A stretch of 64,000 bases of DNA from Christiangramia bathymodioli (GCA_009735695.1 SRSL01000001.1:744048-808047); one strand, 5' to 3'; positions 9,757-19,245 are shown, numbered from the stretch's first letter. The notes: generated from the letters alone by a model not told the origin. Numbers and translations: made by a program.

Positions 9757-9779
9757 CGCTTAATTTAAAGTTTTCGATA

Positions 9780-10664
9780 TTATTTTAAACTGAAACTTGC
9801 AGTTCCAAGCAACAAAGCATCGTTATATACGTACACCTTGTAATTTCCTTCAAGCAGTTTATCGTCTTCAGCATTTGAAAGGATACAAACGTCCAACTCC
9901 TCGTTCTCATAGAACACCTTCGAAGAAGAACTGTAAACCATGGTTCCACCTTCATGCTGAACCACGATCTGGTCACCTACCAACTCGTTATCCGGATTGT
10001 AAACCTGAACATACATATTTTTCTCACCAGCCTCGGCAAGGTCGTTCGCGGTTAAGGTAAAGCAGGTACGAATCTGGTCTACTCTACGATTATTATCATT
10101 TTCAACGATTTTCCCACTATTCCTAACGATCACTCCTTCACCAGAAAGGCTGGTAACCTTCAACCTGGCAGCCTTATCTACTTTGGTAGCCAGGCTTTGG
10201 TTGGTATTCCTTAAAGAATCTGAAACCCTGGTTCTTTCTTCCAGCGCGACACTTGTACTGTCTAAAGAAGTTACCAGGCGTTCATTTTGGGCGCTAAGGC
10301 TATCCACTACTCTGAAAAGCCTGTCTTTTTCCTGTTTAAGATCACCAATTTCACGACGGTATCTTGAAATCAAAACAAGGTTTGCTTCATTATCTTTAAC
10401 TGAGTCAAGTAAACGTGCAATTCGGTCACGGGCATTGACCAGATCCTGGTCCATGACCTCATTTTCCTCAATTGCTTCATCATATTTGATGATCAGGTCG
10501 TTGAGTTCATCCTCGATCACGGCCTTCTCTTTTTGAAGTATTTCTTTGTTTTCTTTCTCTTCGTTATAGAACTTAATGGTATAAATACTAAGAGCCACAA
10601 GGGCTACGGCAAGAATACCCGTTAAAACTTTCAATGCAGTATTGTTTTTCTTTTCTGTCATCAT
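9780..10664 (-). CDS. Single-pass membrane protein with long coiled coil
   Basis: No specific family is recognised. The 294-residue product has a short Lys-rich cytoplasmic N-terminus, one membrane helix at about residues 11-30 (LKVLTGILAVALVALSIYTI), and then a strongly heptad-patterned coiled coil to about residue 165. The C-terminal third is predicted beta-rich (TCFTLTANDLAEAG, MYVQVYNPDNELVGDQIVV, YKVYVYNDALLLGTASFSLK). This helix, rod and globular-tip layout faces the periplasm and suggests a structural or envelope-tethering role, which is inference. Two consecutive ATGs (10664 and 10661) could start it. It is divergent from the comF-like gene and has its own terminator, so it is probably monocistronic. 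Confidence 0.8.
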   Translation of the reverse strand: MMTEKKNNTALKVLTGILAVALVALSIYTIKFYNEEKENKEILQKEKAVIEDELNDLIIKYDEAIEENEVMDQDLVNARDRIARLLDSVKDNEANLVLISRYRREIGDLKQEKDRLFRVVDSLSAQNERLVTSLDSTSVALEERTRVSDSLRNTNQSLATKVDKAARLKVTSLSGEGVIVRNSGKIVENDNNRRVDQIRTCFTLTANDLAEAGEKNMYVQVYNPDNELVGDQIVVQHEGGTMVYSSSSKVFYENEELDVCILSNAEDDKLLEGNYKVYVYNDALLLGTASFSLK

Positions 10665-10725
10665 AAGTATAATTTAGTTTGTAAATTTATAAGAATTAAA
10701 AAAGTATGCCAGAGTTAGTTAACAA

Positions 10726-11406
10726 ATGTTTCACGATTTCATTAATTTATTATATCCTCCTGCCTGCCATATCTGTGAAGCAGAATTACTGAAAAGCGAT
10801 CATATTCTTTGTACCAACTGCCTGCATGACCTTCCGGTAACTAAATATCACCTTGATAACGAGAACCCTGTAAAAAAAGTATTCTACGGAAGGGTTAAGA
10901 TCGAAAATGCTACCTCACTGCTGCATTTCAGAAAAAAAGCGGGCGTTCAGCAGCTTATCCATGACCTGAAATACAGGGGCCACCGTGAGATAGGCACGTA
11001 CCTTGGAAAATGGCTGGGAGAAGAACTGAACGAAACAGAAGCCTATCAAGAAATAGATGCTGTGGTCCCAGTTCCACTTCACCGGAAAAAATTGAGACAG
11101 CGAGGTTATAACCAGGTGGAAGATTTTGGAAAGGAGATCGCCAGGGCGCTGGACATCGAATATGTCGATGACGTTCTTTTAAAGGAAACGGCCACCCAAA
11201 CCCAGACCTTAAAAAGCCGAATTTCGCGCTGGGGTGAGCTCGAGGAAACCTTAAGCATAGCCAGGCCTGAAAAAATTGAGAACAAACATATCCTAATAGT
11301 AGATGACCTGGTAACTACCGGCGCCACGCTGGAAGCCTGCTCCCACAAACTACTGGAGGTTCCTGGGATAAAATTGAGCATCGCTACCATGGCAATTACC
11401 GACTAA
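10726..11406 (+). CDS. comF: ComF family phosphoribosyltransferase-like protein
   Basis: ComF proteins help bring single-stranded DNA into the cytoplasm during natural transformation in species that transform; in others the role is unclear. The 226-residue product has the N-terminal four-cysteine zinc ribbon (Cys14, Cys17, Cys29, Cys32), the conserved VVPVPLHRKKLRQRGYNQ block near residue 107, and a PRPP-binding loop IVDDLVTTGATL near residue 192. Length fits the family. It is followed after 54 bp by the Ig-like lipoprotein gene on the same strand. Confidence 0.92.
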   Translation: MFHDFINLLYPPACHICEAELLKSDHILCTNCLHDLPVTKYHLDNENPVKKVFYGRVKIENATSLLHFRKKAGVQQLIHDLKYRGHREIGTYLGKWLGEELNETEAYQEIDAVVPVPLHRKKLRQRGYNQVEDFGKEIARALDIEYVDDVLLKETATQTQTLKSRISRWGELEETLSIARPEKIENKHILIVDDLVTTGATLEACSHKLLEVPGIKLSIATMAITD

Positions 11407-11460
11407 GCCTTATGTACTAATTCAAAATAATCGTTTCTTTGCTAAAAGATTTCAATTTTC

Positions 11461-13065
11461 ATGGCCAGGAAGATACCCGGATATATTTTAGTGCTCATTA
11501 GTCTTTTTACTTTGGTGCAATGTGCCAAACGCGGAATGCCCGAAGGAGGCCCTATAGACGAAGAACCGCCGAAATTCATTAAAGCCAATCCTGAGAATTA
11601 CACCACTAATTTCGATAAAAAGGAGATCCGGATCTTTTTTGATGAATATATCAAGCTGGATAAACCCCAGCAACAAATCATCATTTCTCCCCCCATGGAT
11701 CCCAAACCGAATATCATGCCGCTTGGTCTGGCCAGAAAGGATATCAAGATCGAGATCCAGGATACGCTTGAAGAAAACACCACCTATGCGATCAATTTCG
11801 GGAGAAGTATTGTAGATAATAATGAGGCCAATCCGTATGACTATTTCAAATACGTATTCTCAACCGGAAATTATATAGATTCCCTTATTGTCACCGGGTC
11901 GGTTAAAGATGCCAGCCTGAAAGAACCAAAAGGAGCCGTTTCCATCATGCTTTACGAAGTAGATTCCAGTTATACCGATTCCATCGTTTACAAGGAAACA
12001 CCAAGATATATAACCTATTCGCAGGACAGCACCTTTACTTTTTCACTTGAAAACCTGAAGGAAGGGGACTATAAAATGGTGGGACTACTGGATAAAAATT
12101 CGAATTACCTCTACAATCCAAAAAGCGAGAAAATAGGTTTTATCGAAAGAACCATCAGCCTGCCAACTGACAGCGTTTTCCAGATTACCGTTTTCAAGGA
12201 AGAACTGGACTTTAAACCCTCCAGACCTGCTTTTCTAAGAGGTCATAAAATTCTTTTCGGATACGAAGGCAGCCCTGATCTGGACAGCCTTTCGATCAAT
12301 TTACTGAATCCAACTCCTGAAGGTTACATTTCCCGAGTGGTCAAGGATGCCGAAAAAGACAGCTTGTATTACTGGTATAACATCAGGCCGGAATCAGACA
12401 GCCTTTCTTTTGAAGTGGTTACTCCTAAAACACGAGACACCTTGCTGGCACGATTGAGCAACCTGGACCGGGATTCCTTAAAAGTAACTACTGAAAATGG
12501 AAGCCTGACCGAAGATTTTAAATTCAAGGCCAATACTCCTATTCTGGAATATAATGAGGAATTGGTTAGCATCATGGACCAGGATTCGGCCCAGGTAAAT
12601 TTCAGCGCTGATTTTGACCCGCTGAAAAATGAACTGGTTTTGAAATTCGAGAAAACTCCGGCTAACAATTACCAAATCTCGGCGTTACCCGGCGCCATTA
12701 CCGATCTTTTCATGGCAACCAATGACACGATAGTTCAGAATATGCGAACCAAAGCTTTAAGAGATTATGGTACCGTTATTTTGAATTTCCAGGAGCTGGA
12801 TAATTTTCCGGTTATTGTGCAGCTAACCGATACAAGAGGAAAAGTGCTCGCTGAACAGTATTCAGAAAACGCCAGAAATTTCACCTTTAGATATTTGAAT
12901 CCCGGCAATTATCTGGTAAAAGTGATCTTTGACACCAACGAAAACCGCCAGTGGGATACCGGAAATTATCTTAAGAAAATACAGCCAGAGGTGATCAAAT
13001 ATTTTTCTGATACGCTCGAGGTGCGTGCCAACTGGGATACCAATCAGATCATAGATCTAGACTAA
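11461..13065 (+). CDS. Ig-like domain lipoprotein
   Basis: The 534-residue lipoprotein (signal ending LVQC, Cys21) has a bacterial Ig-like domain of the SbsA type at about residues 34-125 (PPKFIKANPENYTTNFDKK, INFGRSIVDNN). The rest is beta-rich, ends with a carboxypeptidase-regulatory-like segment (FRYLNPGNYLVKVIFDTNENR) and is found widely in Flavobacteriia without an assigned role. It is probably at the outer membrane. Its 3' end overlaps the convergent nitrilase-family gene by 17 bp, so neither gene has room for an ordinary terminator. Confidence 0.87.
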   Translation: MARKIPGYILVLISLFTLVQCAKRGMPEGGPIDEEPPKFIKANPENYTTNFDKKEIRIFFDEYIKLDKPQQQIIISPPMDPKPNIMPLGLARKDIKIEIQDTLEENTTYAINFGRSIVDNNEANPYDYFKYVFSTGNYIDSLIVTGSVKDASLKEPKGAVSIMLYEVDSSYTDSIVYKETPRYITYSQDSTFTFSLENLKEGDYKMVGLLDKNSNYLYNPKSEKIGFIERTISLPTDSVFQITVFKEELDFKPSRPAFLRGHKILFGYEGSPDLDSLSINLLNPTPEGYISRVVKDAEKDSLYYWYNIRPESDSLSFEVVTPKTRDTLLARLSNLDRDSLKVTTENGSLTEDFKFKANTPILEYNEELVSIMDQDSAQVNFSADFDPLKNELVLKFEKTPANNYQISALPGAITDLFMATNDTIVQNMRTKALRDYGTVILNFQELDNFPVIVQLTDTRGKVLAEQYSENARNFTFRYLNPGNYLVKVIFDTNENRQWDTGNYLKKIQPEVIKYFSDTLEVRANWDTNQIIDLD

Positions 13066-13831
13066 AACTATCCCGGTCCTGAAGGAATTTCAGTTTTTTA
13101 CGGGTTTCTAACATAGCTTCTTTATCCAGGCTTCGTTCAAGAATATATTCGTCTTCCCTGGTAAAATCATTGAGCTCATTCCCTAACTCGTCATAGATAC
13201 CGGAGTGACCATTGTACACATAGCCATCACCGTCCTCACCGGTTCGGTTTAACCCAATGCAATAGCACATATTCTCAATGGCACGTGCCTTTAATAAAGC
13301 GTCCCATGCGTTAATGCGCTTTTTAGGCCAGTTGGCCACGTAAATTAACAGGTCGTAATCAACCGTATTTCTCGCCCAAACGGGGAAACGCAGGTCGTAA
13401 CAAATGAGCGGACAGATCTTCCATCCATTGTATTCCACGATAAGCCTTTCCCTTCCTCCAGTATAGGTTTGATCTTCCTTAGCTAGAGTAAAGGTGTGCC
13501 GCTTATCATAGAGTTTATAAGAACCATCAGGAAATACAAAGAAAAGCCGGTTATAATAATTGGAATTTTCGGTGATGATCACGCTTCCGGTTATGGCCGC
13601 ATTTTTTCTTTTAGCCTGCGAGCGCATCCAGTCAAGGGTTTCAGCTTCGGTCTTTTCAGCAAGGTTTTCGGCATTCATGCTAAACCCCGTGGTGAACATT
13701 TCTGGAAGGACGATCAGGTCTACCTCATCTGACACTTCGGAAATCCTTTCATCAAAGAGTTTGCGGTTGGCCTCAGCGTTTTCCCAGTGTAGGTTGGCCT
13801 GTATATAGGCGATGTTCAGTGTATTGCTCAT
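13049..13831 (-). CDS. Nitrilase-family amidase (YafV/Nit2-like omega-amidase)
   Basis: Carbon-nitrogen hydrolase, probably hydrolysing omega-amides such as alpha-ketoglutaramate as metabolite repair. The ATG at 13831 gives 260 residues (MSNTLNIAYIQANLHW); an open upstream TTG at 13846 is less likely. The catalytic triad is visible: Glu44 in VLPEMFTTGFSM, Lys110 in YDKRHTF and Cys144 in PLICYDLRFP. The MFTTGFSM and CYDLRFPVW sequences match the YafV/omega-amidase subgroup better than true nitrilases. The substrate is inference from the subgroup. Confidence 0.92.
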   Translation of the reverse strand: MSNTLNIAYIQANLHWENAEANRKLFDERISEVSDEVDLIVLPEMFTTGFSMNAENLAEKTEAETLDWMRSQAKRKNAAITGSVIITENSNYYNRLFFVFPDGSYKLYDKRHTFTLAKEDQTYTGGRERLIVEYNGWKICPLICYDLRFPVWARNTVDYDLLIYVANWPKKRINAWDALLKARAIENMCYCIGLNRTGEDGDGYVYNGHSGIYDELGNELNDFTREDEYILERSLDKEAMLETRKKLKFLQDRDSFSLDL

Positions 13832-13921
13832 ACTCAAAAATATCAATTTTTATAGAGCCTTTGTCAAATCCTTGTTAAATGATTGGTGAAAATAAGCTTA
13901 TTGGATAGTTTTAAATTAGAA

Positions 13922-14437
13922 ATGAAAAAGCAAATGAGCATGAGCAATTTATTATCAAGCAATAGTTATATGTCTAAAACAGGCCGCAGCCTGATCACGG
14001 GATTTGTTGGCGGACTCGCCGGAACAGCGGTAAAATCATTAATTGAACAATTTCTGCCCGTCCGCAAGGTCGAACAGCGCTCTGCTCAGATCAAGATCGT
14101 AGATGATCTTTCAACCAAAATTACCGGAACGCCTATCAGCACTCATAATGAAGCTATCGCCGAACAGTTGGTAAATCTTCCGGTAGGCGGGTCGCTTGGT
14201 GCTGCTTATGGCTACGGAAAAAAGGACCGACTTGGACTTCGCCCTATGGACGGGGTTATTTTTGGAGCCACTACCTGGGCATCCACGCATGAAACTTCGC
14301 TTCCAATTCTGGGGCTGGAACCTAAGCCAACCGATGTTCCGTTAAGAATGCAGATGAACGAGCTTTTCGCTCATGTGGCTTTCGGGCTTACTACCGAACT
14401 TGTGCGTCATTACCTGGAAAAACAGTTCAGGGAATAA
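13922..14437 (+). CDS. YagU/DUF1440-like small membrane-associated protein
   Basis: The ATG at 13922 gives 171 residues (MKKQMSMSNLLSS); a TTG at 13883 is open in frame but looks like leader. The protein has a glycine-rich hydrophobic segment (LITGFVGGLAGTAVKSLIEQFLPVR), a second (LPVGGSLGAAYGYG) and a C-terminal amphipathic stretch, a pattern like DUF1440 proteins; E. coli YagU is linked to acid tolerance. The family call is moderate. The gene abuts the convergent helicase gene: its TAA at 14435-14437 is immediately followed by the helicase stop at 14438. Confidence 0.65.
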   Translation: MKKQMSMSNLLSSNSYMSKTGRSLITGFVGGLAGTAVKSLIEQFLPVRKVEQRSAQIKIVDDLSTKITGTPISTHNEAIAEQLVNLPVGGSLGAAYGYGKKDRLGLRPMDGVIFGATTWASTHETSLPILGLEPKPTDVPLRMQMNELFAHVAFGLTTELVRHYLEKQFRE

Positions 14438-16906
14438 TTATTTTTCGAGCGACTTCAGCATTCGTCTAATTCGATCTTCCAGTTTTTCTGAAGACAGTTT
14501 TTCCCGGAGCCTATCGGTAATGATCGGAAATGAAAAAGGCGTAGGTTTTTCACATTTTTTCCATACAATATTCTGGTGAGCGATCCGCTCGAGCGACAAT
14601 CGTAACCTGCCTTCTTCCAGCTGATGTTCAAATGTTTCCCTGAAGGCCTGCTGATAAAGCAGGTTATCTTCTTCATAATCCCTGAAAACACTGAACAGTA
14701 ATTGTGAATTAGACTGAAGATGTTTGCTTTTTACCAGTTTATTGGGGTATCCTGTAAATACGAGACCGGAAATGACCGCAATGTCCCGAAATTTTCGCCT
14801 GGCCATTTCGGTAGCATTCAAACTTTTATACAGGTCATCCATTAAATATTCTGCGCTGAACAGGTTATTATCGATCACCTGTTGCATATCGATCTCCTGG
14901 TCTGAAAGCAATTCGAAACCGTAATCATTAAAGGCAATGGAAAAACTTATCGGACTCAGTAAGCTGATTCGATAAGCCAGCAAACTTCCCAGTGCCTCGT
15001 GTACAAACCTTCCCTCGAATGGATAAAAGATGGCATGGTAGCCTTCCCGCGTTTTAAAGGTTTCGATCAAAAATTCATCCTGCTTCGGAATGATGGATTC
15101 CCTTTTCTGCCTTTTAAAAATATCGCCAAGAGCGGTTAGTTCCCTGGTTCGCTTCTGCCCCTTTTTCAAGGCCGAAGCAGTATACATTTCTTCCCGAAGC
15201 AACTCGCTCATCTGTGCAGAAAAGGTCATCCTTCCACCCTGCCAGCTCGGGATCTTGGCAGTTTTCTTCGTGGATTTCTTAACCAGAACCTGCATATTCT
15301 TGATACGCAACAGTTCCAGGTTTCGGCCGGCAAAAGTGAAAATATCGCCTGGATTGAGCTTGGAAATGAACCATTCCTCGATCGTACCAATATATCCGCC
15401 CTTCATATATTTTACGCTGAGCATGGCGTCACTCACGATGGTCCCGATCTGTAACCTGTGCCGCATGGCAACTCCGCGGTTGTTGATCTTGAACTTGCCG
15501 TCTTCCAGGATTTCCACTTTCTTATATTCATCATAGGCCTGCAGGCTCTGGCTGCCTTTGGTAATGAAATTGAGGATCCAGCGCCATTCTTCCCCGGTTA
15601 TTCCCTGGAAACAAAAAGTAGAAGCGATCTCCGGAAAAATATCTTTTGGATAAAAACCATCTGAAACGGCCAGCGTATTAAGGTATTGCACGAGCACATC
15701 GTAGCTCATCAAATAGGGAATTCGGTCTTCCACGGCTTTTTTCTCCACCGCCTTCTGAAGTGCTGATGCTTCTATAAGCTCAATGGCATGGGTAGGCAGA
15801 AAATAGATCAGGCTTGTTTTACCAGGCTGGTGCCCACTTCGCCCGGCTCGCTGAAGAAACCGGGCAACACCTTTAGGTCCGCCAATCTGCACAATAGTTT
15901 CAACCGGCGCGAAATCCACTCCCAGATCAAGGCTGGAGGTACAAACCACCGCCTTCAGGCTCTCATTTCGTATCGCCTGTTCCACCCATAGCCGCGTTTC
16001 CTTGTTGATGCTTCCATGATGCATGGCCACCTCGCCCGCGAATTCGGGATGTTTGTTCAGCAATTTCTGAAACCAGATCTCGCACTGGGATCGGGTATTG
16101 GTAAAAAGCAGAGTGGTTTTTGAATTGTTAATAATTGGCACTACCTCTTCCAAAAGATGAATTCCAAGGTGGCCTCGCCAGGGAAACTTTTCCATTTTCT
16201 GCGGAATGATGGATCTCACCTCGATCTTCTTGGCAATATCGGCCCGTATCATCACCGAATTTTCCAGGGCCTGTGATTGCGGTCCTAGCAAAACTTCCCT
16301 GGCCTGCTGCAAATTCCCGATAGTCGCTGAAATGCCCCAAATTCGAAGATCTTTGGTGATCGATTTAAGCCGGGAAAGCGCCAGTTCCACCTGGACTCCC
16401 CGCTTACTCCCCAGCAATTCATGCCATTCATCGATCACGATCGCATTCAAATTTTTAAACATTTTGCCATAGTTCTTAGACGATAAGAGCAAATGCAAAC
16501 TTTCTGGCGTGGTGATCAAAAGATCGGGCATGGACTTTTTCTGGGCGGCTCGTTCTTTCTGCGGAGTATCGCCCGTTCTGATGCCAACCGTAAAACCCGT
16601 TCCCATTTCTTCGGCAAATCGTGAAGCTGCCTGCTGGATCTCAACCGACAAAGCTCTAAGCGGCGTGATCCAGATCGCCTTTAATCCCTTTTGGTGTTTT
16701 TCCTTATAATCAGGGTTCTTCCTGATATAATCCAGTACGATGGGCACCCAGAGCGCATAGGTCTTCCCGCTTCCCGTGGGCGCGTTCAATAAGCCGTTCT
16801 TTTTCTGCAAATATGCCTTCCAGGTATCCTTCTGAAATTTGAACGGCTTCCAGTTCTGTTCCTCGAACCAGTCTTCGGCCAGTTTGATCAATTCATTTCT
16901 GCGCAT
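14438..16906 (-). CDS. DNA ligase-associated DEXH-box helicase (Lhr-like)
   Basis: Superfamily 2 helicase that co-occurs with a stand-alone ATP-dependent ligase and an MBL exonuclease in a bacterial repair module. The ATG at 16906 gives 822 residues beginning MRRNELIKLAEDWFEEQ; the open 60-bp extension upstream covers the terminator of the next gene and is rejected. Motifs are P-loop APTGSGKT (42-49), DEWH (159-162), ISATIGN (SAT motif), LFTNTRSQCE and QRAGRSGH (motif VI). The C-terminal half carries the Lhr-like winged-helix and beta-barrel region. It is downstream of the ligase and exonuclease genes on the same strand, separated by a lipoprotein gene and a strong terminator. Confidence 0.95.
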   Translation of the reverse strand: MRRNELIKLAEDWFEEQNWKPFKFQKDTWKAYLQKKNGLLNAPTGSGKTYALWVPIVLDYIRKNPDYKEKHQKGLKAIWITPLRALSVEIQQAASRFAEEMGTGFTVGIRTGDTPQKERAAQKKSMPDLLITTPESLHLLLSSKNYGKMFKNLNAIVIDEWHELLGSKRGVQVELALSRLKSITKDLRIWGISATIGNLQQAREVLLGPQSQALENSVMIRADIAKKIEVRSIIPQKMEKFPWRGHLGIHLLEEVVPIINNSKTTLLFTNTRSQCEIWFQKLLNKHPEFAGEVAMHHGSINKETRLWVEQAIRNESLKAVVCTSSLDLGVDFAPVETIVQIGGPKGVARFLQRAGRSGHQPGKTSLIYFLPTHAIELIEASALQKAVEKKAVEDRIPYLMSYDVLVQYLNTLAVSDGFYPKDIFPEIASTFCFQGITGEEWRWILNFITKGSQSLQAYDEYKKVEILEDGKFKINNRGVAMRHRLQIGTIVSDAMLSVKYMKGGYIGTIEEWFISKLNPGDIFTFAGRNLELLRIKNMQVLVKKSTKKTAKIPSWQGGRMTFSAQMSELLREEMYTASALKKGQKRTRELTALGDIFKRQKRESIIPKQDEFLIETFKTREGYHAIFYPFEGRFVHEALGSLLAYRISLLSPISFSIAFNDYGFELLSDQEIDMQQVIDNNLFSAEYLMDDLYKSLNATEMARRKFRDIAVISGLVFTGYPNKLVKSKHLQSNSQLLFSVFRDYEEDNLLYQQAFRETFEHQLEEGRLRLSLERIAHQNIVWKKCEKPTPFSFPIITDRLREKLSSEKLEDRIRRMLKSLEK

Positions 16907-16918
16907 ACCTGTTTGTAT

Positions 16919-16958
16919 TAAAAAAAATAAGCTTCGGAAATATTTTCCGAAGCTTATT
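16919..16958 (-). terminator. Strong Rho-independent terminator between lipoprotein and helicase genes
   Basis: A 15-bp perfect stem pairs bases 16926-16940 with 16944-16958 (core AAGCTTCGG/CCGAAGCTT) over a 3-base loop, followed on the minus strand by a T run. It would uncouple the helicase gene from the upstream lipoprotein gene, so the helicase needs its own promoter or read-through. Confidence 0.85.
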
Positions 16959-16979
16959 CGGCTCAATTATTAAACTTTT

Positions 16980-17498
16980 TTAGATCGTTCCAGTATTCGT
17001 TGAGTTATCGACTCTTGGAATGATCTTATGCCGGTCTTCAAAGTAATAACCGGGATAATGTTGTTTCAGGAATTCGTTCCTGATGGAATCCATCCTCCTG
17101 ATCTGCTGCTGAAAATGTTCAGACATCATGCGATTGCTGAAGAAATCATCTTCAAAAAAATCCCTGCTGCCATTCAGGCTGTCGTTCAGAAAAGATCCCA
17201 TAAAAGCTGAAGGCCCCATCTGGTGTTCATTCCTGAAGAAACTCTCGAAATTCCTGAAAATGGCCTGCATGTCCTCATCCTGTAATGTGTCTCCGTTCAC
17301 ACTGCTGTACGAATAGACATAAGTGGAATCATAACTGATGAGATTGCCATTTTCATCGAATTCCTTGTTCACTTTCCAGTTCCCCTTCGGAACGATTTCA
17401 TCCTTATTTTCCCCGGCTGCTGTTTTCTCTTTTTCCTGGGCATTACATCCCGAAACGCCCAGCATCATAAGCATCAATACCAGAATTTTAGTTCTCAT
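16980..17498 (-). CDS. Small lipoprotein of unknown function
   Basis: No family is recognised. The 172-residue product has a lipoprotein signal (MLGVSGC, Cys18), then an acidic, polar, Phe/Met/Asn-rich body with FENGNLISYDSTYVYSYSS-like repeats of aromatic residues and a C-terminus reading HYPGYYFEDRHK. It has no membrane helix beyond the signal. It sits between the ligase gene (155 bp upstream) and the ligase-associated helicase, but an envelope lipoprotein has no obvious part in DNA repair, so the position may be chance. The start is ATG at 17498. Confidence 0.75.
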   Translation of the reverse strand: MRTKILVLMLMMLGVSGCNAQEKEKTAAGENKDEIVPKGNWKVNKEFDENGNLISYDSTYVYSYSSVNGDTLQDEDMQAIFRNFESFFRNEHQMGPSAFMGSFLNDSLNGSRDFFEDDFFSNRMMSEHFQQQIRRMDSIRNEFLKQHYPGYYFEDRHKIIPRVDNSTNTGTI

Positions 17499-17615
17499 AA
17501 CAATACCTATTTAGTTAAACCTAAAAAGAACGTAGTAGAAAAATTACAATTCGAATACCAAATTTATTAACTGACATCTTAAAAAATTTTTAAAATTTCA
17601 GATGATTTCTATACA

Positions 17616-17646
17616 AACCACACAGGTTTTCGAAAACTGTGAGGTT
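17616..17646. repeat. ACCTGTGAGGT-type inverted repeat after DNA ligase gene
   Basis: Bases 17616-17630 and 17633-17646 form a near-perfect inverted repeat with the core CACAGGTTTTCGAAAACTGTG, about 14 bp per arm with one mismatch. It lies 6 bp after the ligase stop codon on the minus strand. The sequence is closely related to the hairpin at 34066-34096 after serS. It may act as a terminator or be a dispersed repeat. Confidence 0.65.
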
Positions 17647-17652
17647 GAATGC

Positions 17653-19245
17653 TCATGGAATAAGCGCTCTCAATTCTTCCAGGGTATTCGCATCCTGTAT
17701 TTTTTTATCGGTACGCCAGCGCAATATGCGTGGAAACCGGGTCGCAACACCGCTCTTATGTCTTTTTGACTCGGCGATCCCTTCAAAAGCGATCTCAAAA
17801 ACATGATGTGGGGTTACGCTTCTAACGGGTCCAAAACGTTCCAGGGTATTCTTTTTGATCCACGCATCCAGTTTGCGAAATTCCTGGTCGGTTAATCCGG
17901 AATAAGCCTTGGCGAAGGTCACCAGCTCTTCCTTTTCCTCATCCCATAGCCCGAAGGTATAATCGGTGAACAGATTGCTTCTACGGCCATGTCCTCGCAT
18001 GGCGTAGGTTAGCACTGCATCTATAGTTAGCGGATCTACCTTCCACTTCCACCAGTCGCCTTTCTTCCGACCAACCAGGTAAGGCGAATCCAGTCGTTTC
18101 AGCATCAAGCCTTCCGATTTGACCTCTCTTGAATTCTCCCTTTCTTTCGCGGCTTCCTCCCAGTTCTTAAACCGAATGCTATGGGACAGGTGTAAGGGAA
18201 TTTCCTCTGATCTTAGATCTTTATATAATTTTTCCAGAATTTGCCTTCGGCCCTGAAAAGCCATATCTCGTATATCCTCTCCTTTCCATTCCAGGATATC
18301 GTATGCCTTCAAAATGACCGGTGTTTTTTCGAGCAATTTTTTAGTGACATTTTTCCGTCCAATCCGTGTTTGAAGATCTTTAAAAGTTCCTATTTCACCT
18401 TTTGGATAGGGCAATATCTCTCCGTCCAGCACGGTCCCGTTCGGAATTGCTTCAATAAAAGCCTCGAATTCGGGATATTTATCGGTGACCAGTTCCTCGC
18501 CCCGACTCCATACGAACAATTCATCATTCCGTATGATCACCTGAGAACGAATTCCGTCCCACTTATGCTCTGCACTCCATTCGCTTACATCACCCAGCTC
18601 TTCAGGTTCATCTTCGATCGCATAGGCCAGATAAAATGGGTAAGGCTTGGAAAGATAATCTTCCTCGTTTTCCTCTAAGATCAGTTTTTCGAAACTGATC
18701 TTCGCCGGGTCCCAGTTTCCCATCAGTTTGTAGGCCAGGATATCCTCGTCGATCTCGGTTGCCCAGGATAGTGCCCGGGTCATGAGTTTCTGACTAACTC
18801 CAATTCGAAAACTACCCGTAATAAGCTTGGTGAAAACAAAGCGTTCATAGTAGTTCAGGTTAAGCCAGTTCTCGAACAGGTATTCTTTTTTCTTTTCTTC
18901 AGATTTAGACTTTAGCTCAATGATCTCCTGCAGGAACTGGTCCAGGCTTTTTTCGCTGGATGCTTCCGAAGCAGGAATGATCAGGGCGATGGTTTCCGCC
19001 AGGTCGCCTACAATATGATAGGATTCCTCGAAAAGCCACAATGGAATATTTGCCAGTTCTGAAGCCCATTCCCGCATCAATGTCGTATTTACAGGCCTTG
19101 GAGGACGCCGATGGCTCAGGATGGCGATGGTCCAGACCTTATCCCGGCCGGGTGCTTCCCTGAAATATTCAGTAAGGGCTTCCACCTTTAAGGTGGTCTT
19201 GTTAGTGCTGTCCAGCGTCCTGATCAATTCCGCAAATCGCCTCAT
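17653..19245 (-). CDS. ATP-dependent DNA ligase (ligase-associated repair cluster)
   Basis: Seals nicks using ATP. The 530-residue product has an N-terminal alpha-helical DNA-binding domain (about 1-200), then the nucleotidyltransferase core with KWDG containing adenylated Lys228 (motif I), VLDGEILPY (motif III), EGLMLKRLDSPY (motif IV) and WWKWKVD (motif V), and an OB domain. Its layout matches the LigC/Lig1-like enzymes paired with the DEXH helicase and MBL exonuclease rather than NHEJ LigD, because no polymerase or phosphoesterase domain is fused. Its start codon overlaps the exonuclease stop by 4 bp (ATGA), showing translational coupling. Confidence 0.95.
   Translation of the reverse strand: MRRFAELIRTLDSTNKTTLKVEALTEYFREAPGRDKVWTIAILSHRRPPRPVNTTLMREWASELANIPLWLFEESYHIVGDLAETIALIIPASEASSEKSLDQFLQEIIELKSKSEEKKKEYLFENWLNLNYYERFVFTKLITGSFRIGVSQKLMTRALSWATEIDEDILAYKLMGNWDPAKISFEKLILEENEEDYLSKPYPFYLAYAIEDEPEELGDVSEWSAEHKWDGIRSQVIIRNDELFVWSRGEELVTDKYPEFEAFIEAIPNGTVLDGEILPYPKGEIGTFKDLQTRIGRKNVTKKLLEKTPVILKAYDILEWKGEDIRDMAFQGRRQILEKLYKDLRSEEIPLHLSHSIRFKNWEEAAKERENSREVKSEGLMLKRLDSPYLVGRKKGDWWKWKVDPLTIDAVLTYAMRGHGRRSNLFTDYTFGLWDEEKEELVTFAKAYSGLTDQEFRKLDAWIKKNTLERFGPVRSVTPHHVFEIAFEGIAESKRHKSGVATRFPRILRWRTDKKIQDANTLEELRALIP

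Noticed and set aside
15090-15536. 148-codon plus-strand ORF
   Set aside because: Antisense inside the helicase gene, between well-placed helicase motifs.
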